Assembly: GCA_021774575.1 (NCBI GenBank) | Contig: JAJFIX010000006.1 | Location: forward strand, 310,001 to 374,000 | DNA from: Alphaproteobacteria bacterium | GTDB lineage: Bacteria > Pseudomonadota > Alphaproteobacteria > UBA6615 | DNA: 64,000 nt | Reading direction: 5' to 3' | Shown: in pieces, positions 1 to 9,897 of the stretch | Layout: the number at the start of each line of letters is the position of its first letter | Position numbering within the stretch: position 1 is the first letter of the stretch | Notes under the pieces: generated by a model | What the model was told of the DNA's origin: nothing | The model's input: only the letters and a program-made list of their open reading frames with translations | Database searches by the model: none | Made by a program: the position numbers and the translations under genes

Positions 1-857
1 GCACGCCGAAACAGAAGGCCACCTATTTACCCGGCCTGATTTCAGGTGAGCATGTCGGCGCTTTGGCGATGAGCGAGCCCGGTGCCGGTTCAGATATTGT
101 CTCCATGCGGCTTAAAGCCGAAAAAAAGAGCGATCGATATATTCTTAATGGCAGCAAGATGTGGATCACCAATGGTCCCCATGCCGATACACTCGTCGTT
201 TATGCAAAAACCGACGCGTCGGCAGGCAAGAACGGTATCAGCGCTTTTTTGATCGAGAAAAATTTCGCCGGATTTTCCGCCGCCCAAAAATTGGATAAGC
301 TCGGCATGCGCGGTTCGGACACGTCGGAATTGGTGTTTGAAAATTGCGAGGTGCCCGAGGAAAATATTCTCGGTCAGGTCGGTGGCGGCGTTGCCGTGCT
401 GATGAGCGGCCTCGACTACGAGCGGTCGGTGTTGGCGGCTGGCCCGCTGGGATTAATGCAAGCGGCGCTCGATCTGGTCTTGCCCTATGTTCATGAGCGT
501 GAGCAGTTTGGCGCGCCAATTGGCAGCTTCCAGTTGATGCAAGGCAAGCTCGCTGACATGTACACGAGCATGAATGCCTGTAAAGCTTATGTCTATACAG
601 TTGCCGCCGCCTGCGACCGGGGCGAAACCGCCCGCAAAGATGCCGCTGGTGCAATACTCTATGCGTCGGAACAGGCCACCCAAATTGCCTTGCAGGCGAT
701 TCAGGCGATGGGCGGCATGGGCTATGTCAATGAAAGTGGCGCCGGTCGGCTGCTGCGCGACGCCAAGCTCTATGAGATCGGCGCTGGAACGTCGGAAATC
801 AGGCGCATGCTGATCGGCCGGGAGCTCTTTACGGAGGCGGGTCGTAGGTCGCCCTAG
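1..857 (+). CDS. ivd: Isovaleryl-CoA dehydrogenase, 3' part (5' end outside window)
   Basis: FAD-dependent acyl-CoA dehydrogenase that oxidises isovaleryl-CoA to 3-methylcrotonyl-CoA in leucine breakdown. The frame is open from base 3, so the gene starts upstream of the window. Visible motifs: [17 protein letters not shown] (flavin/substrate region), WITNGP, the middle beta-domain, the C-terminal helical stretch [20 protein letters not shown], and the terminal [16 protein letters not shown] signature. The catalytic-base environment reads [18 protein letters not shown], as in isovaleryl-CoA dehydrogenases, whereas many other acyl-CoA dehydrogenases place the base near the C terminus. The next steps of the same pathway (mccB, hydratase, mccA) lie from 5.4 kb on the same strand, separated by an insert on the opposite strand. 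The family call is secure; substrate specificity is supported by sequence feel and context. Confidence 0.93.
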   Translation, partial: TPKQKATYLPGLISGEHVGALAMSEPGAGSDIVSMRLKAEKKSDRYILNGSKMWITNGPHADTLVVYAKTDASAGKNGISAFLIEKNFAGFSAAQKLDKLGMRGSDTSELVFENCEVPEENILGQVGGGVAVLMSGLDYERSVLAAGPLGLMQAALDLVLPYVHEREQFGAPIGSFQLMQGKLADMYTSMNACKAYVYTVAAACDRGETARKDAAGAILYASEQATQIALQAIQAMGGMGYVNESGAGRLLRDAKLYEIGAGTSEIRRMLIGRELFTEAGRRSP

Positions 858-889
858 CGGGCGGCCCATTTTCCCGATTTTCGGCTCAA

Positions 890-1993
890 TCAAGTTCTCT
901 TGAGGAGACGTTTTATCCAGTTCTTCAGAGGTAAGGGAAGAATCGTTCTTAGAGCTGCAAAAATTAGCATTTTCGGTAAAGTTATCATGCGACGAAGGTT
1001 TCCCCATACACGCATTTGTACCAGAAAAAACCTACTTTTCATCGTTACCATTGACCATCGCTTGGTCACACTCTTTTCCCCAAAAATTTGTACTGGCACC
1101 GATAAATTGCGGAAATTGTAAGGCGAATGCGCGTTGAGAAAATTATAAGCCTTTCCCCACTCTCCGCGTTTGCAAACGTGCCCAACGTAGTGATCTTGGC
1201 CACTCAGTTCGCAACAAAACATATTGCGACTGTCTTTAACTGTTACAACTTCATCTGCTGTCACACCAAGATTGGCAACTAAATTGTCGTCGATTGTCGT
1301 ATCGAAAGATGCGGTTGTCTTTGGCGTGGAGAGTACAATTGGATAAAGGTGGAAACATCGCGCAATGATGCCCTCGCTGCCAACGCTCCAATACAGATGA
1401 GAAGGATGGAAATTTTCGCCTGATTTCCCATCAACAAAATGCATATCTAAAAGAGAATGACGGTGGCGCAGCCAGATGCCGGCAAGTGAAAGCGACGGTA
1501 CTGATAACACGCCATCCGCATCAAAGGTGTTGTTTTCCTTGAGTTCCTTCAAAAAAGGATCCATCTGAGCGCGCGGCGCGACGACTTGGATAACTTTTTT
1601 TCCCGAGTCTATAAGTTTTGCCGCACAAGAGAAGAACCCGTCTGCAAATATTATATCAGCGTTTAGGGGAACAATTGTTCTATTTCGCTCTGCCGCCCCC
1701 ACAATCGCTTCTCTATATATCACGCTTTTTGCCGCATATTTATCGTCAGTATTCCCGATATCTGAGAATGTAATATTAGCATATTTTGCAAGCCTGCGGA
1801 TAAGAGGATGCGCCTCCATATTGCGCCTGTCCGCAGGCGTTGTATGTATATGATAATTTATACACCTGTCGGAGATGGCTGGAATATTTCCGGGGGATAA
1901 CTGCGACGCCAAGGAGTAATCGACAAAATTCCGAGTGAAAGCATGCCCCCAAACAGGCACAACAATGTCGTATTCAGAACCTCCATTTTTCAT
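890..1993 (-). CDS. Unknown protein, possibly GT-A-fold glycosyltransferase
   Basis: About 367 residues, no family recognised with certainty. The start at 1993 is preferred over an upstream alternative at 2050, because the ATG follows an AAGAAGGTG ribosome-binding site at normal spacing. The protein opens with YDIVVPVWGHAFT and contains PLNADIIFADGFFSCA near the middle, a pattern reminiscent of a nucleotide-sugar transferase with an acidic metal site (inferred, weak). The C-terminal 60 residues are very basic and hydrophobic (MLIFAALRTILPLPLKNWIKRLLKRT-like), suggesting peripheral membrane attachment. It is followed downstream on the same strand by the end of ivd and preceded by two sulfotransferases, which points to surface-glycan synthesis. 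Base composition is visibly more AT-rich than neighbouring genes, suggesting acquisition by transfer. Confidence 0.6.
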   Translation of the reverse strand: MKNGGSEYDIVVPVWGHAFTRNFVDYSLASQLSPGNIPAISDRCINYHIHTTPADRRNMEAHPLIRRLAKYANITFSDIGNTDDKYAAKSVIYREAIVGAAERNRTIVPLNADIIFADGFFSCAAKLIDSGKKVIQVVAPRAQMDPFLKELKENNTFDADGVLSVPSLSLAGIWLRHRHSLLDMHFVDGKSGENFHPSHLYWSVGSEGIIARCFHLYPIVLSTPKTTASFDTTIDDNLVANLGVTADEVVTVKDSRNMFCCELSGQDHYVGHVCKRGEWGKAYNFLNAHSPYNFRNLSVPVQIFGEKSVTKRWSMVTMKSRFFLVQMRVWGNLRRMITLPKMLIFAALRTILPLPLKNWIKRLLKRT

Positions 1994-2142
1994 TTCGGCA
2001 CCTTCTTGGTAAAAATTCCTATAACCTGTGGTTACTCGTGGTACATTCAATTAGTGCTTCATATGGTGTTTTCTATTGAAAGCAACCGGGCTCTGGCGCG
2101 TCCGTTCTTTATCCTGGCCGCCGTTGACGTTGTCCCTTGTGA

Positions 2143-2334
2143 GGGGCGCGAACCTATGCACGGATGGATTGCAACATCTCCAAAGAGTTCTATGAAAAAT
2201 CGGAAAGCTGGTTCACTTATCTTGGGCGGGCGGCACTGAATTTTAACTGTTTGAATGCAGATCGTAGAACCCGATATGAACCGTTGATACAGTTATTCGT
2301 AAATGGCTGGATGAAATCGACATATATACAGTAG
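2143..2334 (+). pseudogene. Possible remnant of a degraded gene
   Basis: In the 360-base gap between the GT-like gene and the first sulfotransferase, a short open stretch reads RMDCNISKEFYEKSESWF and then continues with protein-like composition to a TAG at 2332. It is rich in aromatic and charged residues and unlike random translation. A different frame just upstream (about 2100-2150) reads ILAAVDVVPCEGREPM. The two together look like parts of one protein broken by a frameshift. I do not recognise the family, there is no convincing start, and a chance reading frame is possible. Confidence 0.25.
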
Positions 2335-2354
2335 GCAAGAAAGTCTGCGTTAAT

Positions 2355-3161
2355 TCACTCCCAACCAAAATCTTCCAGTAGTTTCAATCCAATAATATCC
2401 CGACACCGCGCCTTCTGTTTTTGAGTGAATACTGTACGCCATTCATCTTTGGACCCAATGCGAAAGTGATGTTCGGGCGTACGAGCAATTGTGGCGCCCT
2501 CGAAAAGTGATAAATCAATTTCATAATACTCCAAAATCTTTTGAGCAAGCGCGTATTCATCCTGACGCAACATTTCGTGATCAGTAACCAAGATTTGGAA
2601 AGGTAAATTTTTAGTCTCGAAAAGATATTCATGCCACCGGTTAAGCCATTGGCATGCGGATACGAGATGTGTCTCAATGTGCCAGTCGATTTGACGTTCA
2701 AGCGACCATTGGAATATATCGTTCGGCTGTAAATGAATTGTATAATTTTGTTGGCGCACGGCAGAATTTTCTACAAATGGATAGTCCTTGGCATATTGCA
2801 TTGCATGATGAACCCAGGAAAGTGTGGCTTGACGCGGATCGCGCAGGTGCAAGACCATTCGATCCGTATAGCGAGGTAACAGGGCCAAAGTTAGGGCATT
2901 CGCATCGAAATGTTCTTGCCGCAATATGTCTCCCTTTGCAATTTCTGCAATTTTCGCCTGTATTGGGTAATAATTTGGAAAATACCCGTGAAAGGTGTGG
3001 TCTGGTGAGTTTTTAATTCGGAGACCGCGCGCGATATAGTTCGCAAGATATACACTCCCGGATTTTGGTAGAGTAGATATAATAATTCCCGGCAAAACAG
3101 GCTTCTTCACATTGATTTTTTGACGGACAGCCTTCTTTAAGGTGTTTCTTAAGGAGAGCAT
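2355..3161 (-). CDS. Sulfotransferase-domain protein
   Basis: 268 residues, predicted PAPS-dependent sulfotransferase. The 5'-phosphosulfate-binding loop is visible as IISTLPKSGSVYLANYI (residues about 27-43). The 3'-phosphate-binding region is MVLHLRDPRQATLSWVHH (about 102-119), with the Arg and Ser expected for that site. The ATG at 3161 follows AAGGAG-type bases. The acceptor substrate cannot be read from sequence; the neighbours (a second sulfotransferase and a GT-like protein) suggest sulfation of a cell-surface glycan or lipid. AT-richer than the flanking leucine-catabolism genes. Confidence 0.8.
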   Translation of the reverse strand: MLSLRNTLKKAVRQKINVKKPVLPGIIISTLPKSGSVYLANYIARGLRIKNSPDHTFHGYFPNYYPIQAKIAEIAKGDILRQEHFDANALTLALLPRYTDRMVLHLRDPRQATLSWVHHAMQYAKDYPFVENSAVRQQNYTIHLQPNDIFQWSLERQIDWHIETHLVSACQWLNRWHEYLFETKNLPFQILVTDHEMLRQDEYALAQKILEYYEIDLSLFEGATIARTPEHHFRIGSKDEWRTVFTQKQKARCRDIIGLKLLEDFGWE

Positions 3162-3322
3162 CTGTATTTTCTTCCAATTGTGTTTAAGGTAGCCGACATA
3201 GTGATCTGTTCAGCTATGGATGGAGAGGAAACCCGTTACAAAACAAGACCCAAAATTTCACATTCAATGCTGCCAATATAGCGCGCCTCAATGAAAACCG
3301 GGACTGTCATAAACATTTCGGA

Positions 3323-4213
3323 CTAATATCTCGCATACCAAATGGACAGATCACGATCAATGATATCTTCCAGTTCCCGAACCTCATTTTCGTAGTGGAC
3401 CTTAAATACAGCCTTGGCATATTCATCATCGACATTATTTTTTAGGAGTGTTTCTAACAGGCTCAGACGCTCTCTGAGTTCTCTCGTCGGCGCCTTGACA
3501 GAAATATTCAAGTACTTGGCGATATCGGAAAACACCGATACATTGAGGCCGAGCTCCTTCGGGGCAGCGTTAATTAAAAAAGATTTTCGTTGGGTAAAAT
3601 CTAGAAAGCGCTTTCGTCGTGTAGAAATCGGACTCACCCCCAAGAATTGAAACATATTTTTCAGGGTTTCTGCTTGTTTAGATTCGGTGAAATCTTCTTC
3701 TAAAATTAAAAACATCATGTTTTTTCTTGGGAAATACTTTAAGAATTGTTTTATCTGGGTGGCATAATATCCACGTCCGATATAGGATTGACCCTGCCGT
3801 ATTTTGGGATGAAGCGTATACCTAGAAGCTTCCTTTTTTAAGGCTTCCTCAAACGTTTTCATTTCCCGCAACTGTCTTACGGCCATTGAATAATGGGAAA
3901 TGGCCCGATCCACGGGTTGGCGCATAGCAAAAATAAATCTCGTATTCGGCCCCAAATATTCACATATACGCTCTGGAACATGTTCCCCAAACATATTAGC
4001 GGAGAAACAATCACCGATCATCTTTTCGCCATTATAGCCGTTATAATAATGATATTCGTAATATGGCGACCCGTAATGATATTTTTCGTCATAAAAGAAT
4101 CCTATTTCCTTTTCGTCTGGAACAAAGACTTCTGGATGTGCTTTTAGTGCGGCGTGAATCATTGTGGTGCCGGACTTTCCCTGTCCGGGAACCATAAAAT
4201 TTGGCAAAACCAT
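3323..4213 (-). CDS. Sulfotransferase (heparan-sulfate-sulfotransferase-like)
   Basis: 296 residues from the ATG at 4213, which is preceded by GGAG; a longer form from a TTG at 4276 is less likely. The PAPS-binding loop FMVPGQGKSGTTMIHAAL begins at residue 6, followed by HPEVFVPDEKEIGFF, a pattern typical of bacterial carbohydrate sulfotransferases of the NDST/HS3ST type. The 3'-phosphate site is TRFIFAMRQPVDRAISHYSM. This differs in subfamily from the neighbouring sulfotransferase, so the two are unlikely to be a recent duplication. Likely modifies polysaccharide (inference). Part of the AT-richer insert that separates ivd from mccB. Confidence 0.87.
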   Translation of the reverse strand: MVLPNFMVPGQGKSGTTMIHAALKAHPEVFVPDEKEIGFFYDEKYHYGSPYYEYHYYNGYNGEKMIGDCFSANMFGEHVPERICEYLGPNTRFIFAMRQPVDRAISHYSMAVRQLREMKTFEEALKKEASRYTLHPKIRQGQSYIGRGYYATQIKQFLKYFPRKNMMFLILEEDFTESKQAETLKNMFQFLGVSPISTRRKRFLDFTQRKSFLINAAPKELGLNVSVFSDIAKYLNISVKAPTRELRERLSLLETLLKNNVDDEYAKAVFKVHYENEVRELEDIIDRDLSIWYARY

Positions 4214-4359
4214 TTCTAATATATCTCCGTCAAGTTGATCGTTACCGTTTGTCCGACATCGTATAAAGTGGAACAAACAACGGCCTGATCTAGGGGATGG
4301 CCCCGCCCATCCGGTTCAAGATAGTAATCGGCGCATTTGCGGCCTTGCAAGCGTCTCTA

Positions 4360-5352
4360 CTAGCCCGTGTTAAGTACCCGCGCATATTCCGTGCGATCAA
4401 TATTGCCACCCGACAAGATCACGGCTGACTTGCCGCTACTAGGCCGGGCGGTATCGGCAAGCAATCCAGCAAGCGCTGCTGCGCCCGCGCCCTCGGCAAC
4501 ATTGTGCGTATCGGTAAAAATATGGGCCATCGCGTCTTCGATTGCTGCGTCGGACACTTGGATGATCCGGTCGGCGCCTCGATTGATGATGCCAACGGCG
4601 TCGGCCGACGGGCTGCGGCAGGCAATGCCGTCTGCCATGGTCTTGGCGCTCTCTGTCGGGCAAACACGACCGGCCTCAAAGGAGAGGGCGTAGGCAGGCG
4701 CTTGGTCGGAAACGATGCCGACAATGCGAGTTTTCACGTTCAGCGCATCTCGCGCGGCGATCATGCCGCAAATACCCGACCCCATGCCAATCGGTACATA
4801 GGCTGTCGCGAGATCCGGTTGGGCGCGGAAAAGCTCTAGGGCATAAGTGGCGACACCCTCGACTAGGTCCTGCTCAAAAGGGCCGACCAGGGGTAGGCCA
4901 CGGTCTGTGGCCAATTGAGCTGAATATTCCCGCGCCTCTTGGTAATCGCGACCGTGAACAATGAGATCCGCCCCGAGCGCCTTCATTGCTGCGTTTTTCT
5001 CCACTCCATTTCCGTTGGGGACAATAATGGTCGCCTTCAGGCCGTGGCGGCGGGCGGCAAAGGCGATTGATTGGCCGTGATTGCCCCTGGTTGAGGTGAC
5101 CACACCGGCGATATTGGGCGCCCGTGCTTTCAATCTGGACATATAGACCAGGCCGCCACGAACCTTGAACGCGCCAGTTGGTAAGTGGTTTTCATGTTTG
5201 ACCCAAACCGCGCACCCCGCGCGTTGGGCGAGCAACGGCCAGCAATATTGCGGGCTGGGTACCAGGCTGCCATAGACGATTTTGGCGGCGGCTTCGAGTT
5301 TGGTCAGGTCGGGCTGAACGAAACTTGGTGTATCGGGCATTGGTGAGCGCAT
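4360..5352 (-). CDS. Threonine/serine dehydratase family (PLP fold type II)
   Basis: About 330 residues. The PLP-lysine motif [14 protein letters not shown] is present (Lys about residue 63 from the 5352 start), with the asparagine loop [11 protein letters not shown] and a C-terminal SGGNID loop that binds the cofactor. It would deaminate threonine or serine; related enzymes include the ectoine-utilisation dehydratase EutB, and I cannot separate these from sequence alone. No C-terminal ACT regulatory domain follows, so this is a catabolic-type short form. ATGs at 5352 and 5340 are both possible. It is divergent from mccB, sharing a promoter region of about 50 bases. Base composition matches the host, unlike the sulfotransferase genes downstream of it. 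Confidence 0.85.
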   Translation of the reverse strand: MRSPMPDTPSFVQPDLTKLEAAAKIVYGSLVPSPQYCWPLLAQRAGCAVWVKHENHLPTGAFKVRGGLVYMSRLKARAPNIAGVVTSTRGNHGQSIAFAARRHGLKATIIVPNGNGVEKNAAMKALGADLIVHGRDYQEAREYSAQLATDRGLPLVGPFEQDLVEGVATYALELFRAQPDLATAYVPIGMGSGICGMIAARDALNVKTRIVGIVSDQAPAYALSFEAGRVCPTESAKTMADGIACRSPSADAVGIINRGADRIIQVSDAAIEDAMAHIFTDTHNVAEGAGAAALAGLLADTARPSSGKSAVILSGGNIDRTEYARVLNTG

Positions 5353-5399
5353 GGTTGAACTATAAGGTAGGCGGCGAAGAAATGTCACAAAGGTGTTCT

Positions 5400-7007
5400 A
5401 TGTCGCGTCTGCCGACCACTATTCAATCGAATTCGAAAGAATTTAGAGCCAACGCGGCCGCCATGAAGCGGCTGGTTCGTGACCTCAAAAAACTAGTTGG
5501 GGGTATTGAAAAAGGCGGTGGTAGCCGGGCCGCCAAGCGGCACACGGGTCGGGGCAAACTTTTGCCGCGCCAGCGCCTCGACTTATTGGTCGATCCCGGC
5601 GCGCCGTTTCTAGAGTTCTCGGCCCTGGCCGGGCACGAGCTCTACGACGATCCGGTTCCGGCCGGTGGGATCATTACCGGAATTGGCCGGGTTGAAGGGC
5701 GACTTTGCGTCATCGTAATTAATGACGCCACGGTCAAGGGCGGCAGTTACTATCCGATCACGGTGAAAAAACATCTCCGGGCCCAGGCGGTGGCGGCGGA
5801 AAATCACTTACCGTGTATTTATCTCGTCGATAGTGGCGGCGCCTTTTTGCCCGCCCAGGATGAGGTGTTTCCCGATCGCGAGCATTTCGGGCGCATTTTT
5901 TATAACCAGACTCGCATGTCGGCGGCGCGCATTCCCCAAATCGCCGCTGTCATGGGGTCCTGCACGGCGGGCGGCGCCTACGTTCCGGCGATGGCCGACG
6001 AAACGGTGATCGTCAAGGATCAGGGCACCATTTTTCTCGGTGGCCCGCCCCTCGTCAAGGCTGCAACCGGTGAAGTTGTTACGGCGCAAGAGCTCGGTGG
6101 CGCCAAATTACATACGGAAATTTCCGGTGTTGCCGACTATCTGGCCGAGGACGACACAGATGCAATTGCCATCTTGCGCCGCATCGTTTCTCATTTACCG
6201 GCGACGCCTGCGCCCTCATCGCGTTTCTCCAAGCCGCAGCTCCCCGCCTATCCCGCCGAAGAGATCTACGGCATTATTCCCGCCGACCCCAAGCAAACCT
6301 ATGACGTGCGAGAGATCATCGCGCGCATCGTCGACGGCAGTCGGTTTGATGAATTTAAGGCGCTCTATGGCACCACTCTGGTGACCGGCTTTGCCCGACT
6401 GCACGGCATGCCGGTGGGCATTGTCGCAAATAACGGCATTCTGTTTTCCCAGTCGGCGCTAAAGGGCGCGCATTTTATCGAGCTGTGCTGCCAGCGCGAT
6501 ATCCCGTTGATTTTTTTGCAAAACATCACCGGGTTCATGGTTGGCAAGGAGTATGAGGCGGGGGGGATCGCCAAGGACGGGGCAAAACTTGTTACCGCTG
6601 TTGCCTCGGCAAATGTGGCAAAGCTCACGGTCATTATTGGCGGTAGTTTTGGTGCTGGAAATTACGGCATGTGCGGGCGCGCTTATGATCCGAGATTTTT
6701 GTGGATGTGGCCGAATGCGAGAATTTCGGTGATGGGCGGCGAGCAGGCGGCGGCGGTTCTGGCGACGGTGCGCCGCGACGGCGTCGAGGCCAGTGGCAAA
6801 AAATGGACGGCGGCCCAGGAAGAAGCATTTAAGGCGCCGCTCCGCGACCAATATGAAACCCAAGGCCACCCCTATTACGCCAGCGCGCGACTGTGGGACG
6901 ACGGCATCATAGATCCGGCCGAAACGCGAAACGTGCTCACCCTTGGGTTGGCGGCAGCCCTTCAAACACCGTCACCCGAAACGCGTTTCGGCATATTTCG
7001 CATGTAA
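5400..7007 (+). CDS. mccB: Methylcrotonyl-CoA carboxylase beta (carboxyltransferase) subunit
   Basis: 535 residues. Transfers the carboxyl group from biotin to 3-methylcrotonyl-CoA in leucine degradation. The start at 5400 (MSRLPTTI) matches the usual N terminus of the family and follows AAAGGTG; an in-frame ATG at 5382 lies too close to its purine-rich stretch. Seen: [20 protein letters not shown], the CoA-binding [12 protein letters not shown]-like region, [17 protein letters not shown] oxyanion segment, [19 protein letters not shown] and [18 protein letters not shown], all characteristic of MCC-beta. First gene of a three-gene block with the hydratase (17-base gap) and the alpha subunit. 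Confidence 0.95.
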   Translation: MSRLPTTIQSNSKEFRANAAAMKRLVRDLKKLVGGIEKGGGSRAAKRHTGRGKLLPRQRLDLLVDPGAPFLEFSALAGHELYDDPVPAGGIITGIGRVEGRLCVIVINDATVKGGSYYPITVKKHLRAQAVAAENHLPCIYLVDSGGAFLPAQDEVFPDREHFGRIFYNQTRMSAARIPQIAAVMGSCTAGGAYVPAMADETVIVKDQGTIFLGGPPLVKAATGEVVTAQELGGAKLHTEISGVADYLAEDDTDAIAILRRIVSHLPATPAPSSRFSKPQLPAYPAEEIYGIIPADPKQTYDVREIIARIVDGSRFDEFKALYGTTLVTGFARLHGMPVGIVANNGILFSQSALKGAHFIELCCQRDIPLIFLQNITGFMVGKEYEAGGIAKDGAKLVTAVASANVAKLTVIIGGSFGAGNYGMCGRAYDPRFLWMWPNARISVMGGEQAAAVLATVRRDGVEASGKKWTAAQEEAFKAPLRDQYETQGHPYYASARLWDDGIIDPAETRNVLTLGLAAALQTPSPETRFGIFRM

Positions 7008-7024
7008 CGAGGACAATAGGTTCC

Positions 7025-7819
7025 ATGATCAAGATCGAAAAATCGAACGGTGTGGCCAAGCTGACCTTCGAAAATCGGGAGCGGCGGAACGCCATGAATG
7101 ATCAATTCATTGGCGAGCTGACGCGGGCGATGGGGACGTTGGGCGCGGATCACGATGTCCGGGCAATTATATTGGCCGCCGAGGGCAGTGCATTTTGTGC
7201 CGGTGGCGACCTCAATTGGATGAGGCGCGCCGCCGATTACGATTGGGACGAAAATGTCGCCGACATCCGGGCCTTGGGTGAAATGCTCCAAGCGATCAAC
7301 GAGACCCCGAAACCGGTGATAGCCCGGGTGCAAGGCTCGGCCTTTGGCGGCGGGGTTGGGATGCTGTGTGCTTGCGACATCGTCCTGGCCGTTCCGGCGG
7401 CAAAATTTTCACTCTCTGAAACCCGGCTCGGGCTCATACCCGGCGTTATCTCGCCCTTCGTCCTGGGGGCGTTGGGCCCGCGCCAAGCGCGCCGCTATGC
7501 CCTGACCGGGGAAGTTTTTGATGCGGCGACAGCGTGCGAGATTGGGCTTGTTCATCAGGTGCTTCCGGAAAGTGAACTCGATAGGGCAGTCGAAATGCTT
7601 ATTGTTAATATAAAGAAAGGCGGTCCGAAGGCCGTCGCTGGGTCCAAATCGTTGATGCGCCAAATTGCCTGGCGTCCGATCGATGACGCCCTGATCGACG
7701 AGACGGCGAGTTTGATCGCCGAGGTGCGCGCTGGGGCCGAAGCCAAGGAGGGCGTGTCGGCATTTCTCGAAAAACGAACTGCGTCCTGGATCGCTACAGA
7801 CAACGGGGTTGGGGATTAA
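7025..7819 (+). CDS. Enoyl-CoA hydratase family, probable methylglutaconyl-CoA hydratase
   Basis: 264 residues, crotonase fold. The first oxyanion-hole motif is AFCAGGDLNWMRR and the second is GSAFGGGVGMLCACDIVLA. Placed between the MCC beta and alpha genes, it most likely hydrates 3-methylglutaconyl-CoA to 3-hydroxy-3-methylglutaryl-CoA (LiuC role); that substrate assignment is from context. The ATG at 7025 (MIKIEKSNGV) is the natural start; any upstream extension would overlap mccB out of frame. The stop is 7 bases before mccA. No HMG-CoA lyase gene follows in this block, so the final cleavage step must be encoded elsewhere. Confidence 0.9.
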   Translation: MIKIEKSNGVAKLTFENRERRNAMNDQFIGELTRAMGTLGADHDVRAIILAAEGSAFCAGGDLNWMRRAADYDWDENVADIRALGEMLQAINETPKPVIARVQGSAFGGGVGMLCACDIVLAVPAAKFSLSETRLGLIPGVISPFVLGALGPRQARRYALTGEVFDAATACEIGLVHQVLPESELDRAVEMLIVNIKKGGPKAVAGSKSLMRQIAWRPIDDALIDETASLIAEVRAGAEAKEGVSAFLEKRTASWIATDNGVGD

Positions 7820-7826
7820 ACCGAGC

Positions 7827-9797
7827 ATGTTCGACAGTTTGCTCATTGCCAATCGGGGTGAGATTGCTTGCCGAATTATTGCGACGGCACGCCGTCTCGG
7901 CATTTCGACAATTGCCGTATACTCGGACGCCGATAAAAATGCCGCCCATGTTGCCGCGGCCGATAGAGCCCTGCGCATTGGGGCTGCACCGGCGGCTGAG
8001 AGTTACCTCAATATTCCTGCCGTGCTCAAAGCAGCGGTTAAGTCCGGTGCCTGCGCGGTGCATCCGGGTTATGGCTTTTTGGCTGAAAATGCTGAATTTT
8101 CGTCGGCGGTTGCGGCCGCCGGATTGATTTATGTCGGTCCAAGCGCCCGAGTGATCAACCGCTTAGGCAACAAGTCGAATGCTAAAATACTTGCACGAAA
8201 ATCCGGTGTGCCGGTGGTGCCGGGCTACCATGGTCGTGGCCAAAGCCTAGGTCAGCTTAGCAAAGCGGCAGCAAAAACCGGATTTCCAATTTTAATCAAG
8301 GCGGCCTTGGGTGGCGGCGGGCGCGGTATGCGGGTCGTTGAAACCAGTGATCAAATGGACGCGGCAATCGATAGCGCCGCCCGTGAGGCCGAGGCTTCTT
8401 TTGGTGACCCGACCCTGATAATCGAAAAATATCTGCCCAGCGCCCGCCATATTGAGGTGCAAATATTTGCCGATAATTTCGGCGCTGTCATTCATATGGG
8501 GACGCGCGATTGCTCGGTTCAGCGGCGCTATCAAAAAATAATTGAAGAGGCTCCGGCCCCCGGACTTGCGACAAAAACAGCGGCCGAGATGATTGGCGCG
8601 GCGATAACTCTGGTCACAGCCTCACAGTATCGGGGGGCGGGTACGGTCGAATTCATGCTCGACCGGGACAACAATTTCTACTTCATGGAAATGAATACCA
8701 GACTGCAGGTCGAACATCCGGTGACCGAGGCGATCACCGGCGAGGATCTCGTGGAATGGCAACTGCGCATTGCCGCAGGAGAAAGTTTGCCCAAGCAGGG
8801 TAAAATCGATTTTGCTGGCCATGCCATCGAGGCGCGGCTCTGTGCCGAGGATCCGGCCCAGGAGTTTCTCCCGTCGGTGGGTCGGATCGATCATCTCAAA
8901 TGGCCGGCCGCACCGGTCCGCATCGACACCGGGATCGGTGTTGGCGATACGGTTTCTGTTCATTATGATTCGCTTTTGGCAAAACTGATTGTCGCGGATC
9001 GTTCGCGAAAACGGGCGCTGGCGGCGTTCAAGAACGCCCTGGAGACGGTGCAAATTATTGGGCCGCCGACCAATCTCGATTTTCTCAGACGCGTTGTCGA
9101 GCTGGATCAATTTGCATCCGCACACCACGACACGTCGACGGTCGCCGATAGTTACGATCAGCTGACCGGACCGGCACCAAAACCGGCGGACCAAATTTTG
9201 GCTGCTGCGGCAGGTGCTGCTCTTTGTGTCCGGCTCGACGGCAAAGATGAAAACTGGGTATCGCCTTGGCAGGACCAAGGGGCGTGGCGGCTAACCGGGA
9301 ACCAGCCGATTGATGTTGCCCTGCACTATGGCGGGCGAGACTATGTAGGGTGCGGGTTGCGCGACGCTGAGATGCGCTGGTCGATCACCCTCGACAATGC
9401 CAAAAAATCGTTTCAGGTCTGCCGGGTTGGTGATCAAGAAGATAATATCTTCACCGTTGACGGTCGATCTGTTCAATTGACGACCCTTTTGATCGAGGGT
9501 GTTCGGTATTTCTATTTTGCCGATGGTGGACCAATTATACTCGTTGACCCGCTGGTCCAGGCGAATGGTCCAGCCGAAAAAACTGGCGCCCTGGTCGCTC
9601 CAATGCCCGGTCGCATAGCGCGCATTGCTGTTAGCGCCGGGGCCACGGTTCGCACCGGTGACCTACTGCTGGTCTTGGAGGCAATGAAAATGGAGCATGC
9701 CGTCTCTGCACCCATCGACGGCACCGTTGCTGAAATATTGTTTGGCGAGGGGGATCAAGTTATGGCGGGTGCCGAACTGGCAAGAATTGCCCCATGA
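7827..9797 (+). CDS. mccA: Methylcrotonyl-CoA carboxylase alpha (biotin) subunit
   Basis: 656 residues: biotin carboxylase with biotin carrier. Starts MFDSLLIANRGEIACRI, the standard carboxylase N terminus. The ATP-grasp glycine loop is KAALGGGGRGMRVV, the catalytic region is EKYLPSARHIEVQIFAD and MEMNTRLQVEHPVTE. The C-terminal biotinyl domain has LVLEAMKMEHAVSAP, with the biotin-accepting lysine at about residue 621. It carboxylates biotin with bicarbonate and ATP and works with the beta subunit two genes upstream. The coupling of beta, hydratase and alpha in one block identifies this as MCC rather than propionyl- or acetyl-CoA carboxylase. Confidence 0.95.
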   Translation: MFDSLLIANRGEIACRIIATARRLGISTIAVYSDADKNAAHVAAADRALRIGAAPAAESYLNIPAVLKAAVKSGACAVHPGYGFLAENAEFSSAVAAAGLIYVGPSARVINRLGNKSNAKILARKSGVPVVPGYHGRGQSLGQLSKAAAKTGFPILIKAALGGGGRGMRVVETSDQMDAAIDSAAREAEASFGDPTLIIEKYLPSARHIEVQIFADNFGAVIHMGTRDCSVQRRYQKIIEEAPAPGLATKTAAEMIGAAITLVTASQYRGAGTVEFMLDRDNNFYFMEMNTRLQVEHPVTEAITGEDLVEWQLRIAAGESLPKQGKIDFAGHAIEARLCAEDPAQEFLPSVGRIDHLKWPAAPVRIDTGIGVGDTVSVHYDSLLAKLIVADRSRKRALAAFKNALETVQIIGPPTNLDFLRRVVELDQFASAHHDTSTVADSYDQLTGPAPKPADQILAAAAGAALCVRLDGKDENWVSPWQDQGAWRLTGNQPIDVALHYGGRDYVGCGLRDAEMRWSITLDNAKKSFQVCRVGDQEDNIFTVDGRSVQLTTLLIEGVRYFYFADGGPIILVDPLVQANGPAEKTGALVAPMPGRIARIAVSAGATVRTGDLLLVLEAMKMEHAVSAPIDGTVAEILFGEGDQVMAGAELARIAP

Positions 9798-9897
9798 TCG
9801 CAACGTTTAAGATCTTGAACTTGGTTTCCAGACTTGAAGCGCGGGTCGAGCACCGTATATAGAGTTGTGAGCTTGGCGCGGTTGAAAGAGTGATCGG

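Noticed and set aside
453-1007. Open frame opposite ivd
   Set aside because: Antisense shadow of a strongly recognised gene; no ribosome-binding site and low-complexity translation.
1943-2239. Plus-strand frame of about 98 codons over the GT-like gene start
   Set aside because: Its first part overlaps the minus-strand gene; only the short stretch near 2100-2150 looks protein-like, reported instead as part of a possible remnant.
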